Assembly: GCA_007115705.1 (NCBI GenBank)
Contig: QXEO01000553.1
Location: 12,636,491-12,700,490 of the forward strand
Length of the DNA: 64,000 nucleotides
Direction: 5' to 3'
From: Dactylis glomerata
Taxonomy: Eukaryota > Streptophyta > Magnoliopsida > Poales > Poaceae
Shown here: positions 34,932 to 45,500 of the stretch, in pieces
How the letters are laid out: each line of letters opens with the position of its first letter
Position numbering within the stretch: the stretch's first letter is position 1
The notes under the pieces: generated by a model
Seen by the model: the letters and a program-made list of their open reading frames with translations, nothing else
What the model was told of the DNA's origin: nothing
Database searches by the model: none
Position numbers and translations under genes: made by a program

Positions 34932-37660
34932 ATGCGCATAAAGCACCTGGCGACCAAAAACACCATGACCAAGGGAAAGGGGAACTCTGCGACCAGCTGG
35001 GTGACATCTGCCATCACGAAGAAGGAGGTGGAGAAGGCCAGGACGGATGACCTGATCTCCGACGACGACTCCATCCAATTCCCTAGCACCGAGCGGATCC
35101 CGGAGCCCCCGAGCGGTTATCGGGTAATGTTCCTTGGCTTCCTCCTCCGCGACCTTTCTCTTTCTGCCCACGAGTTTCTCCGTGGGCTTCTCTTTGTTTA
35201 CGGTGTGCAGCTTTACCAGCTCACACCAAACTCCATTCTCCACATTGCTTGCTTCGTGACTCTTTGCGAGTCGTTCCTGGGCATTGAGCCCCATTTTCTC
35301 CTCTGGAGGTCGATCTTCCGGCTCCGCCCCAATGTTGCTTTATCCAGAAAACCCGAACTGGGCGGAGCCGTTGTTTCTGTGCGTCCTGAGGCACAATATC
35401 TTGAATTTTCCATGGCCGCGTCTGTCCAAGGGTGGAGAACCAAGTGGTTCTATATCAAAGACCGCAAGGCCTCTCCTGAAGATCAATATGGTCTAGCCCC
35501 CTTTGACGCCTCCAGGGAAGTAAAGAAATTGGCGTCGTGGGATGCACTTCCCTCAGATGCAGAAGTACAACAAGTTCTTCCCCTTTTCTCTCGCATTCAA
35601 GCTCTGAAAGGAGGCAAAGGAGGCGCTTTGTCGGGTATCCAACTCATGGCGTTCTTCGTACAACGTCGAGTTCAACCCCTACAGCATCGCCTTACCAATC
35701 TTTGGAGCTATTCTGGCTTGGAAGATCCTACTCGCGTCTCTGAAGATTTGATGAAGAAAGAAGATGTCGACAAGCGAGTCAGGAGTCTCACCAAGCTTAC
35801 CAAGGAACACGCGGTTGCTGATTTGACCGCGGATTACTTCAACTCCGTGCACCCTCTGCCCGAGGTATGTATCTGCTCTGCTTTTTGTTCACTTGTTGTC
35901 GAATATCATTTGCTTCGAGTTACGCTTTTCTTTGCCTTTCTTAACCTGTTAACTTGCTCGTGTGCAGGGGCACCAATTCCTTATTTTGCGCCCTCCTCTT
36001 CCAGAGGCAGGGCCCCTTCCGGCTGATCTGGCCTCATCTGCATCTGAAGCCCCCGAGGCTGATGAGAATCAGGACGGAGATGACGCCGAAGAATCAGAGC
36101 AAGATACCAGCTGAACGACATCGCCTCCTCCTGCGCTTTCCGAAGACACTGGTGTAGACAAGAAGAGGAAGCGCGTCGATGAGCTTGCTTCGTCGAGTAC
36201 CTCTGTACAGAAAACTGTGGCCGACGAAGCCCCTGTTCTCGAAGAGGATGTCGAGTTCTTTGACCTAATGGCATCGTAAGCTTTCCTCGAGTTCTGTGAT
36301 TTGCATTATACTCGCTTTTTTTTTCTTTCGCGCTGTACACAACTTGTTTATTCTTGTAGTGATGACGAGGAGCCGCCAAAAGATGCTCCAGCTGCTCCTT
36401 CGACTTCACCTGCGATTGCTGATGAGCCTGTCGAGCAAGAAGCTGCGGCGAGGGTGACCAGGGCTTCTGTCAAGAAGGTTCCTGTGACCCGAAGCCTCAA
36501 GCGCTTGAAAAAATCCCAGGAAACGGACGTTGCTGGTGAAGGTCATGGATCTGCTGCCTCTTCTGATGATGTTAGTAAATACCCTTAACTTACTTTCTTT
36601 GTATATTCTGTATGCTTACTCATGCCTCTTCTTCCAGGCTTTGATGAAGAAATTCATCGCCTTGGGCACAGAATGTGCTGAGTACCTAAAGGTAGCGAGA
36701 GCTTCCGAAGGTAAATTCTGTTGCCTTGTCTCTGCTTGTCCTCTTTTGATTCCTTCTTTGCTGTTTTTATTTGACTCCTTCTTCTTCTGTAACGTAGGTG
36801 CCCTAGCGGCGGCAAAAGCCCGCATTGCGTCTCTGGAGGCCGAACTTAGCGCTTCGCGAAAAGCTTATGACGCTGTGACAGCTGCCAAAATAGCTGCTTA
36901 TAAGTCGCAAAAATCGGCACTGGCTAAGGCGAAGAAAGCGGAGAAGGCCTTGGCCGATGCTGAGAAAGAACATCGTCTGCGAGAGCAAGCCGTGGTTGAG
37001 CGACTTCAGGCGATGTCCACTGCTGCCGAGGGTACATATTCTGCCTTCTCCCTTTTTCGACTGCCATTTGTGTTTTGCTAAATTTTCTTCCCCTATTTTT
37101 CTTTTTCCTTCTTCTATACAGGATTCACCGGGGCGCCATTGTCGACTCTGCAGCCCGGCGATGATCCTCTGATGTCCGCGGTGAACTTGCTCGAAGCAAA
37201 CTGGATATCTATCCAGGAAACCTTCGAGTTGGTGAGCCGCGTGCTGACGCGGATGTTCGTCGGGTTGTGGCCAAAGCAGAAAGCGGATGTCCCAAAGGAT
37301 GATGTGAAGAAGCTTGCAAAGGCCTTCGACACTACCGAAGACCCCATCCTCCAGCTGAAGGGACTTTCTCTGAAGCGAGGTGCTGAGGGTGCCATTGCAC
37401 TTTCATATGCCCATGGCGGAGATTTCGACTGGGAGAAGGTTAGCTCTCCTCATGGCCGCAGTCGTTCGGAGCTAAAAACTTTCTTTGAGAAGGCGAAGAA
37501 GTTAGCGCCCGCCCTGGTGTCCATTATTTCTCCTTCGGCTGCTTCTGCGACATCTGCTGCACCGACTCCAGCGATGGAAGATCCCGCACCTCCTTCGACT
37601 GCTGGCAATGAATTTGCCATGCCTTCTTCTGCCACGGAGCGAAATGCTGAGGTGGCATAG
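34932..37660 (+). pseudogene. Seven-exon antisense gene in X: 'putative gypsy type transposon' (PF04195-like) protein with coiled coil
   Basis: Proposed exons: 34932-35123, 35211-35864, 35968-36275, 36360-36570, 36638-36710, 36798-37031, 37122-37660. All six introns are 67-103 bp, start GT and end AG, and joining leaves one frame of 737 codons, broken only by a TGA at 36112-36114. Exon 2 carries SILHIACFVTLCESFLGI, PHFLLWRSIF, GGAVVSVR and WRTKWFYIKD, a pattern I recognise as the PF04195 domain, named for its repeated occurrence in plant Gypsy elements. Exon 3 has an SV40-like basic motif (KKRKRVDEL), suggesting nuclear entry. Exon 6 is an Ala/Lys/Glu-rich coiled coil. Function unknown. It runs opposite to Gag-protease and has its own TATA box. 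Confidence 0.75.
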
Positions 37661-37827
37661 ACTCGGCTTCCTTGTAGTATTTAACTTCTGCTTTTGATTG
37701 TAAAAACCTGTAGTCACATGCAACCCGAGAACCTTAGTCAAAGGGCTTTGCACTTATGTGAATATATTTGCTTTTGATGAAGTATTTGTGCTATCTTTCT
37801 GAAATCTTTTCTTTTGATATCTAGTCT

Positions 37828-38705
37828 ATGCACGTCAATGATCCTGCTCCTTCTTCTGCCCGCACATTCGGCTCAGCGATCTCATCGCCTCCTAGTCGAT
37901 GCGGTCAATGCGTGGAATATTCTGCAAGGATCTCTGATCTTGAGTCTCGTCTGACCTTGGCCAAACGCCAAGCCCAGATGGCTGTGAGCAAAGCTAGCAA
38001 AGCTTGTGGTTTGACAAAGCAAATGGCTGTTCTTGATGATAAGGTGTCAAGCTTGACTGCGAAGATTTTGCACCATGAGGAATGCAACTCTTTTGTCCTT
38101 GGCATTATCGAGTCAGCCTGCGAAGATTTTGCTTCACTGCTATTTGTATGATATCTCTTCTCGTCATAGGCACTTGCTTAGATTTTGCTGCTGAGGATCG
38201 TCGGGTTACCGAACGAAATGCAGCTCTGGAAAAAATGTCCGCAGATGTTGAAACTTTGTGGTCTGATCCTCGGCGTCGGAAAGCCATTATACTGCTTCAA
38301 GATCGCGCTCAACACATTGGTGAGTCGGTTGATGGTTGCAGGAAAGCTCTCACGACTATGCACTCCGTTATGCTTCCTCACAATCCTCTGCCTGCGACTT
38401 TCCCACTTCTTCTCGACACTTTTAGATCCAGCCAGCGAATTCATAGATTGATAGAACTGAACTTAGTGGCAGGTGCCAATATTGCTCTTGGATGGATATG
38501 CAAGTGGCAGCCAAGACTCCATTATAGTTCTATGTCGTTGAGCTATCCTCCGGGTGGGGCTAGCCTTCGAGTACATTTGGAGAGTACCTTGCAGCCTGCC
38601 CGACGAATTATAGCCAGGCTGTTGCAAGAAGATGCCGCGTTTTTCCGTGAGTACCACTACTTAGACCCTTTAGGTGTAGACGATACTGACAACCCGATGT
38701 TGTAA
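37828..38705 (+). pseudogene. Continuation of the antisense gene region in X: second coiled-coil ORF, frameshifted
   Basis: An ATG at 37828 opens MHVNDPAPSSARTFG, then CGQCVEYSARISDLES and a Lys/Ala coiled coil, open to about 38145. A second frame then carries DFAAEDRRVTERNAALEK, RKAIILLQDRAQHIGES and ends ARLLQEDAAFFREYHYLDPL, stopping at 38703-38705. The two frames differ by one phase, and the 24-35 bases between plausible GT/AG sites are too short for a plant intron, so a small deletion or frameshift is likely. It follows the stop of the seven-exon gene by 167 bp on the same strand and may be its original C-terminal half or a second antisense gene. No function assigned. Confidence 0.55.
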
Positions 38706-38993
38706 TATTTATGTGGAACGCGAGAGTTTCTTATTTGGCGACTGTATGTCTAAAATTTATTCTCAGAGTGTTTTCGTACGATTCGTGCGTTTGCCGCATT
38801 TTCCCTTTGAAAGACTCGTAAACTCGAATATGAGGAACGTTTTGTCTTTATTATACTTGTAATGTAAGATACATGGGGTGACTCAAGAGATCCGGCCTAT
38901 GACCTGTGTTCTGGATCTAGAGGGCATTGCCCCTGGTATAACTCGTGGCTTTTACAGCCTTATTCTTCTACTCTACTATGTTGTTCTTGATGT

Positions 38994-41900
38994 TTATGCC
39001 GTCATGGAATTCTCTTCTTCTCCTGTATCTTTGTCTTCTCCTGATGCTCCTACTCGTGGTTTCTTCATCTCGGGCTCCGCAACGCGTCCTTCGAGTAGCT
39101 TGACGCCTTCTGTAGTCGTGCTTTTCGCCTTCTCTGCATAGTTGGCTGTCATGCCAAAGTTTTGTGCCATCTTGTGGAACTCCCTATCGTAGAGATCTGA
39201 AACTTCAAAACTTCCTTTTACTGTAATTATTCCTCTTGGCCCTGGCATTTTAAGTACCAAATATGTATAGTGAGGCACTGCCATGAATCACGAAAACGCG
39301 GGTCGTCCGAGGATCGCGTGATATTGGGATGGCCAATCCATGACTTCGAAGTCCAGCTTTTCTCTTCTGTAGTTTTGTCGGTTGCCGAAGCAAACATTGA
39401 GTGCTATTCGACCCAGTGGGTAATTGGCACTTCCTGGCACGATCCCGTGGAAGGAACAATCTGTTGGTTTCAGGAACTCTAACGATATATGCATTGCCCT
39501 GAGTGTTTTTTCGTATATCAGGTTAATTCCACTTCCTACGTCTATGAATATTCTGTCGACATCATACGCGCCGATTTGAGCTTTGAGTACCAAAGGCACG
39601 TATCCTGGCCGAGGTACTGTTATAGGGTGGTCTTCTCTGTTGAACTCGATTGGTTGTTCTGACCAATGCAGATACTCCGTTGTGGCTGGAGGTGAAATGA
39701 CCGCTAGGTGGACTTGTCGAGTGATACTCTTTTCTTCTTTGTTCGACTTGGGCACAGGTTGTATCATTGCTATGATGTGTCCTTTTGATGGAACGTACCC
39801 TTCGTCGTCATCGTGTCCCTGGTTTTGTTGGTCTTGTCCTTGAGTAGCTCCGTTGTTCCCTTGCTGTTTTGTCGGAGGATTGTTGCTTCCTTCAAATCCT
39901 TGTCGCCTTGCTTCGGTTTGCTTGTTTAGTGCTGCCTCTTGTAATTTTAAGAATGTTGTGCAATCCTTCATTGTGTGCCTTGATACCCGCTTCCCATCGA
40001 CGAACGCTGAGTGTATATGACAAGGTCCGTTGAGCATATCTTCTGGTGACGGGTTGTACTCTCTGGGTTCTCTCGTGGGAAACTTTTTATAGTCCTCCTT
40101 TCCGTAGCTTCGATATCCCGAGCTTCTGCGATCACTTCCTTGGTAGCTGTTGTCTTTGTATCCTGCGGCGACTTGGCTATGGGAGCCGTAGTTGTCGTAA
40201 TTTCGGGACCGTCTCCTTTGACTTCCATATCTATTTCTTCTATCATCCTCTGGGGATCGCGTTCGCTTATTGTTGCATGCGTCTTCTCCATCTGCAAATC
40301 TGTTTGCTACGTCCATGAGGTCTGACACTGTTTTTGGCTTGATTCTACCCATCTCTTCGACTAGGTCTCTTCGCCTTAATCCAATGATGAACGCATCTAT
40401 TGCTCTTTCGTCTGAAACTTCGACTGCCGAATTTTTGATAAGGCTCCATCTTTGGATGTATGCCCGCAGTGTTACGTCGCGTTGTTGCACACACGCTTTG
40501 AATTCTTCTATTGATGCTGGCCGCTTGTATGTCGACCTGAAGTTGCTTGTGAATTGCTTTGTGAGGTCTTCCCAGCTTCCAATAGTTTCTTTCTCTAGTT
40601 TGCTCAACCATGACCTTGCTGCGCCGGTGAGGTGTAGTTGCAAACTTTGCATTGCTGTTTCTTTGGTTCCTCCTAATATTTGCACTGCTTGTAGATAATC
40701 TGAGAGCCATGATTGTGGCTCCTGTGATCCGTCATACTTTTGCTGATCATGAGGTAACTTGAATCCCCTGGGAACTGGAGTGGTGCGAACCCTGCGAGTA
40801 AAGCACGATGCCCCCATCTCTTTTTCGTCTTCTTCATAGTCGCGTTTTTCATTTGGGGATCGTGATCTTCGGGTTCCTCCGTGTTGTTTTGGTGATGGCG
40901 ATCGAGATCGTTGATTGCTGCTTCTGCGCCGAGGACTGCTGTGACGGCGAGGCGATTTTGGTTTGTGCGTTTCCTTACGGTGGTGTGCTTCTTCTCCTTT
41001 TGCTGATAGCTTGTGGCCCACCATGTTTAGTCCGTTCAATGCTGCTATGTGCATATGTTCTCTAGGATCTCCCGGGCTTGGTCGAGTTGTGAGAAGATAA
41101 GCTTGAGCTGCCACTAATGCTGCTTCAGGAGTTTTTGGTACGATGTTTCCTTGTTCGTCGACCGATAAAAAGGACAAATCGAGGTTTTTGGAAATGCTTT
41201 GCCTGTCGGAGTACTCGAGGTTATCGTACCTTGAACCATGTCGACGATTTTTCCTTGCGTTACTATATGACGCGTCGCTTCGCGCTTTACGAGCGGCGTT
41301 GCTAGCTGCAATGGCTGAGTCTTTTCTTCTCTGTATCTCTATTTTCTCCTGTGCTAATTGCTTTGCCTGCTGCCTTAGGGCATAATGATACCCCATAAGC
41401 ATGTCTTTGCTGGAATTTGATGGTATTGGCGTGCCGTGTTCTACGGCTTCTCTTATTATCCTCCATTCGTCGACTGACAGTCGAATTTTTTCCCTGGTTG
41501 TGAGGGATTCTGCTGTTTGCCCTTCTGCTAGGTGGTTTGCTCCTCTGTCGACATTTGCTGGGTTTAGTACTGGATTGTTGTTTTCGTAGAATTCTTCTGA
41601 GTTGTCTCCCACAATGGCGAGCACCTGGCATTGTTTGCCGATGTTACTATTGAAGCTTGAGAAGATCGAGTCACCATCTTCAGAAAGCTCTAGCCCTGTC
41701 TTCCATGTGTGTGTTGATTTGTCTGAGATATCGTCGAGGCAAATCATGAGATCGTCGAGTTGGACCCCTGCGTCGAAATTGTCCCTTGCTTCGTTGTCTT
41801 CTGTGATCTTTCCTTTTTGCACTTCTTTTAAGCTGACCGGCGAGTTTACCTCGCTGGAAGAGCCATCAGAATATTCCATCATTACTACTGTTTCGGGCTC

Positions 41901-42071
41901 ACTTGCCGACGGATCTTGCTTCGTCGGATCTGAAAGGCGAGATGAACCCGATGGCCCGATGAGGATGCTCAAACTTCCAATTGTTAACTCCATCTCTTGA
42001 CTTTCGTCGAATTCTGAACTGATGTTGGCTAAAAGCGAAAAAGCCATCGAATTCATGATTCCAACGCCCAA
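38994..42071 (-). pseudogene. Element X Gag-protease (about 1026 codons, one in-frame TGA)
   Basis: Starts MGVGIMNSMAFSLLANISSE. N-terminal acidic region; Arg/Ser-rich stretch at about 365-410 (SPRRHSSPRRRSS, likely RNA binding); Gag core at about 445-600 (FKLPHDQQKYDG, WLSDYLQAVQILGG, HLTGAARSWL, LRAYIQRWSLIKNS); a variant zinc-knuckle-like motif, CHIHSAF...HTMKDC, at about 684; aspartic protease with IFIDVGSGINLIY at about 840. A TGA at 39288-39290 follows GRPAFS; beyond it the same frame goes on with FMAVPHYTYLVLKMPG to 38994. Z has Lys at this place. No reverse transcriptase, RNase H or integrase follows. Gag forms the particle and the protease matures it. Apart from this TGA the frame is open over 3 kb, as expected if Gag was recently under selection. 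Confidence 0.9.
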
Positions 42072-42073
42072 GT

Positions 42074-42090
42074 CCCCACGGTCGGTGCTA
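42074..42090 (-). promoter_or_regulatory. Element X primer binding site
   Basis: TAGCACCGACCGTGGGG on the - strand, two bases after the 5' LTR; differs from Y's site at the second and fifth bases (TGGCGCC). Confidence 0.65.
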
Positions 42091-42092
42091 AT

Positions 42093-42427
42093 TGACGAGG
42101 GTTAACTCGACAAATGTCCTAGATGAAGGACTTAGGATCGGGGGAATAGGGCGTCGGATGAACTCGAAGGTAAAGGTTAGTCGAAATAAGTGTATATCGA
42201 AAGTAAACTTGGGTGTTCAACCTGGCTTTCTTTCAATCTCCCCTACACCGTCCCCTCCTGGCCCCTATATATAGGTGGCCAGGTCTCGAGGATCGGGTAG
42301 GGTCCGATACAGATTACAATATCGACATACGGTAAGAACTCGTATTCGACTATCATTATGATTGGGCCTAGCTTAACGGGCCTCAGGGGTACTCAACTAA
42401 CGGGATCTATTAACTATACCCTTGTCA
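42093..42427 (-). repeat. Element X 5' LTR
   Basis: 335 bp, six substitutions from the copy at 33358-33692. Confidence 0.9.
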
Positions 42428-43880
42428 GCAGGAAAATGCTAAGGCAGGAAAGAGATATGATTATGAGAAGCCCAGATTACAACAGCACACCAAGTGAAGG
42501 ATATTGGAGCGAATATACCAACTCATCAGAATCCAGCATGGAGAGGCACAAAGACCCGAAGCACAATAGAAGGACAACAACACGTGTGGTAGAAGAAAGC
42601 TATACGAGAAGCCCAAGCGCGAACCAACCAGAAGAGGAGGAAGAATTCGTGCAAGAAACACCAGAAGCAGTATTGATAGCAGCACAGGCATACCTACTAA
42701 CCACGCAACCGAAACCTGGTGACCCACGGGAACAAATGCATCAAGCCGCGATACGAAGCCTCGGGTTAGTAGAAGAAAAGCTAAAGGGAAATATTTCAGA
42801 GAAAAAGTTGACTCACCACAGTGAAAGGAAAAAAGAAGAGGTCAAGCGCAAATCTTCACGGAACGAAACTAGCGAGTCCTCGGAAGACGAGAAAAGCCAA
42901 AAGAGGAAGGGAGATGCAAGGAACATAATAGCACAAGCAAGGGTAAATAACTCACGTTACGCGTGGAGGGAAGAAAACTACGAAAACGACGAAAAAGAGA
43001 TGGGCGCGCTATGCTTTACCCGCAGGGTTCGCAAAACGCGAGTACCCAAAGGATTCAAGTTACCACATGATCAGGAAAAGTATGATGGGTCACAAGAACC
43101 AATGCTATGGTTGTCAGACTATCTACAAGCAATACAAATACTAGGGGGAACAAGAGCAACAGCGATGCAAAGTTTGCAATTACACCTCACCGGCGCAGCG
43201 CGGTCCTGGTTAAATACCCTACCCAACGATTCCATCGGAAGTTGGGGGAGCTAGAAAGCCAATTTGCAAGAAATTTTCGCTCAATGTACAAGCGCCCAAC
43301 ATCGCTAGAAGAAGTCAAGTCGTGCGTACAGCAGAAAGGCGAAACCCTACGCTCTTATATACAACGCTGGAGTGTAATCAAAAACTCAGCAGAAGACGTC
43401 TCCGACGAAAGAGCAAGAGATGCCTTTTCGAGCAGCCTTCGTCGTGCGAACCTAGTAGAAGAGATAGGAAGAACAAGGCCAAGAACAGTATCTGAGCTAA
43501 TGGAAACAGCTAACAGATTTGCCGATGGAGAAGACGCGTACAATAACAAAAGGGGGCGTTCACCAAAAGCCGACAAAACAAGCAGGCAAAGGCGAAGATA
43601 CCGCAACGGCGACAACCACGGAAGGAGAAATCAGATAGCCGCAGGATATGACAGAAGGAATGAAGAAGGCTATGAAAACATCGAATTTCCTACGAGAGAC
43701 AGCAGGGGGAAGGAGAAGCCAAGGTACTCGGGTCCTTCGGCAGAAGATATGCTATATGGCCCTTGCCGCATCCATTATGCTTACCTAGACGGGAAAAGAG
43801 TTTCCAACCACCAGATGAAGGATTGCAGAACCTTCTTAAGGTTGCAAAACGCCATGGATTCAAGCCAAGGAGCACGATAG
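42428..43880 (+). pseudogene. Element Z gag, N-terminally truncated and frameshifted
   Basis: Begins mid-Gag right at the X LTR border; about 230 residues present in X's Gag are missing. It keeps QETPEAVLIAAQAYLLTTQP, FKLPHDQEKYDG, WLSDYLQAIQILGG and HLTGAARSWL. After SIGSWG the frame is lost at about 43243-43248, where one G of a G-run is missing relative to X. The next frame resumes ELESQFARNFRSMYK and LRSYIQRWSVIKNS. The variant zinc motif reads CRIHYAYLDG...HQMKDC. An in-frame TAG at 43878-43880 ends it. Clearly homologous to X's Gag but more decayed. Confidence 0.85.
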
Positions 43881-44750
43881 GGAGGAAAAAGTATAAGTCA
43901 AGGATATCAAATGCAACAACTCGCAAAACAGCTGGAGTCAAAAGTATATATATCAGCAATGATCCAACCAGTGCCAAAGTCGAAGAAAGAAAGGAAGAGC
44001 ATATCAAGACAGGTCAACCTGGCAATAACATCACCACCAGCTACCACGGAGTATCTAAAATGGTCCGATCAGCCAGTTAGGTTCAGCAGAGCAGACCACC
44101 CGAGGAAAGTTCCCAGACCGGGTCACTCACCAATGGTGCTCAAGACGCAGATAGGAAGATATGATGTCGGAAGAGTATTCATGGATGCAGGAAGTGGCAT
44201 AAACCTGATATATGCCAGAACATTTAAAGCAATGTGCATATCATTGGAAAATCTAAAGCCAACAGATTGTTCTTTCCATGGAATAGTACCAGGAGCCGCA
44301 AATTATCCGTTGGGCAAAATAGAACTCGACGTCTGCTTCGGCGACAGCAGCAATTATCACAGAGAAAAGCTGGAGTTTGAAGTCATGGACTGGCCTTCGC
44401 AATACCATGCAATCCTGGGGCGCCCATCATTTGCAAAATTCATGGCAGTACCTCACTATGCATATCTTGCACTCAAGATCCCAGGACCTAAAGGAACGAT
44501 CATGGTGCAAGGAAGCTTTGAAGTATCCAACACTTGTGACAAAGAATTTAATAGGTTGGAGCAAACCTTCGGCATGACAGCAGAGTACGCAAGGCTAAAA
44601 GGTGAAACTGACCACAATGTGCTACCCGACGTCGGGCGATCCCTGCCAGACCAGGCTTTCGATGCAATTCAAGACTCGAAGAAAATACAGGTCCACCCAA
44701 CGGACCCGAACAAGACCACCTCCATAGCGGTAAACTTGGATCCCGCATAG
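43881..44750 (+). pseudogene. Element Z protease region
   Basis: The same frame continues past the TAG at 43878-43880: ISAMIQPVPKSKKERKS, ITSPPATTEYLKWSDQP, then the aspartic protease motif VFMDAGSGINLIY and VMDWPSQYHAILGRPSFAKF. It ends at TAG 44748-44750 after NLDPA, and the reading frame again continues beyond. The stop sits near the expected boundary between protease and reverse transcriptase, so it could be old read-through design or decay; a third stop at 44895 argues for decay. Confidence 0.8.
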
Positions 44751-45500
44751 GAAAGTGTGCTCATCGAGTTCCTCCGTGCGCGCTGGGAAATCTTCGCCTG
44801 GTGTCCTTCAGATATGCCAGGCGTTCCCAGGGAACTCGTCGAGCATGCACTAAACGTGGATCCTAAAGCAAAGCCAGTCAAGCAACCACTACGATGATTT
44901 GATGAACCCAAGAGGAGAGCAATAGCGTCAGAGCTACATAGACTAGAAAACACAGGGTTCATCCGAGAAATCAAAACGTCGACTTGGGTATCTAACCCAG
45001 TTATAGTCCCCAAGAAAAATACAGACGTACAAAGAGTATGTGTTGACTACACATCCTTAAACAAGCACTGTCCAAAGGATCCCTTCCCTTTACCACGCAT
45101 TGATCAAATAATCGACTCAACAACGGGGTACGCAAGGATTTCCTTCCTAGATGCATACTCTGGTTACAATCAGATCAAATTAAAAAAGGAAGACGAGGAA
45201 AAGACAGCCTTCATTACACCATACGGCGTGTTCTGTTATCAGGTCATGCCTTTTAGCCTAAAAAATGCAGGAGCAACCTATCAGCGGATGATGCAAAATT
45301 GCCTCGGAAGTCAAATAGGACGCAATATCCAAGTGTACATCAACGACGTGGTCATCACCACGAGGAAGGAAGAGTCTCTGATCAGCGACCTGGCAGAAAC
45401 TTTCGACAACCTGAACAGGTACAAGCTCAAGCTCAACCCGACAAAATGCTCTTTCGGTGTATCAGCAGGGCAACTCTTGGGGTTTCTGGTATCAGCATAG
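44751..45500 (+). pseudogene. Element Z reverse transcriptase, inactive (YIND)
   Basis: Opens EFLRARWEIFAWCPSDMPGV, a typical Gypsy RT start. TGA at 44895-44897 replaces Arg in PLR-FDEPKRR. The core is clear: VCVDYTSLNKHCPKDPFPLP, ISFLDAYSGYNQI, TAFITPYGVFCYQVMPFSL. The catalytic YxDD box reads YIND (45336-45347; AAC in place of GAC), losing one of two essential aspartates. A stop at 45498-45500 after LGFLVSA marks a one-phase frameshift; the downstream frame continues GIEANPEKIQAIL. RT copies the RNA into cDNA; this copy could not. Confidence 0.9.

Larger units (their letters stand above)
33358..42427 (-). mobile_element. Gypsy element X: non-autonomous, Gag-protease plus an antisense gene
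   Basis: Two 335-bp LTRs (33358-33692, 42093-42427) differ at 6 positions (about 1.8%), so the element is fairly young. Read on the - strand: 5' LTR, primer site, Gag-protease, a 4-kb block with no retroviral-type pol, 3' untranslated region, GGGGCTAC before the 3' LTR. The 4-kb block instead carries a multi-exon gene on the + strand. Outer flanks do not form a target duplication (CCAAG versus GCAGG) and belong to different parts of related elements. Replication would need RT and integrase from a relative. Confidence 0.85.

Noticed and set aside
39583..42000. + strand ORFs opposite X Gag (for example 40270-40698, 41602-42000)
   Set aside because: Shadows of the Gag frame; unlike the antisense gene at 34932 they have no splice structure or domain.
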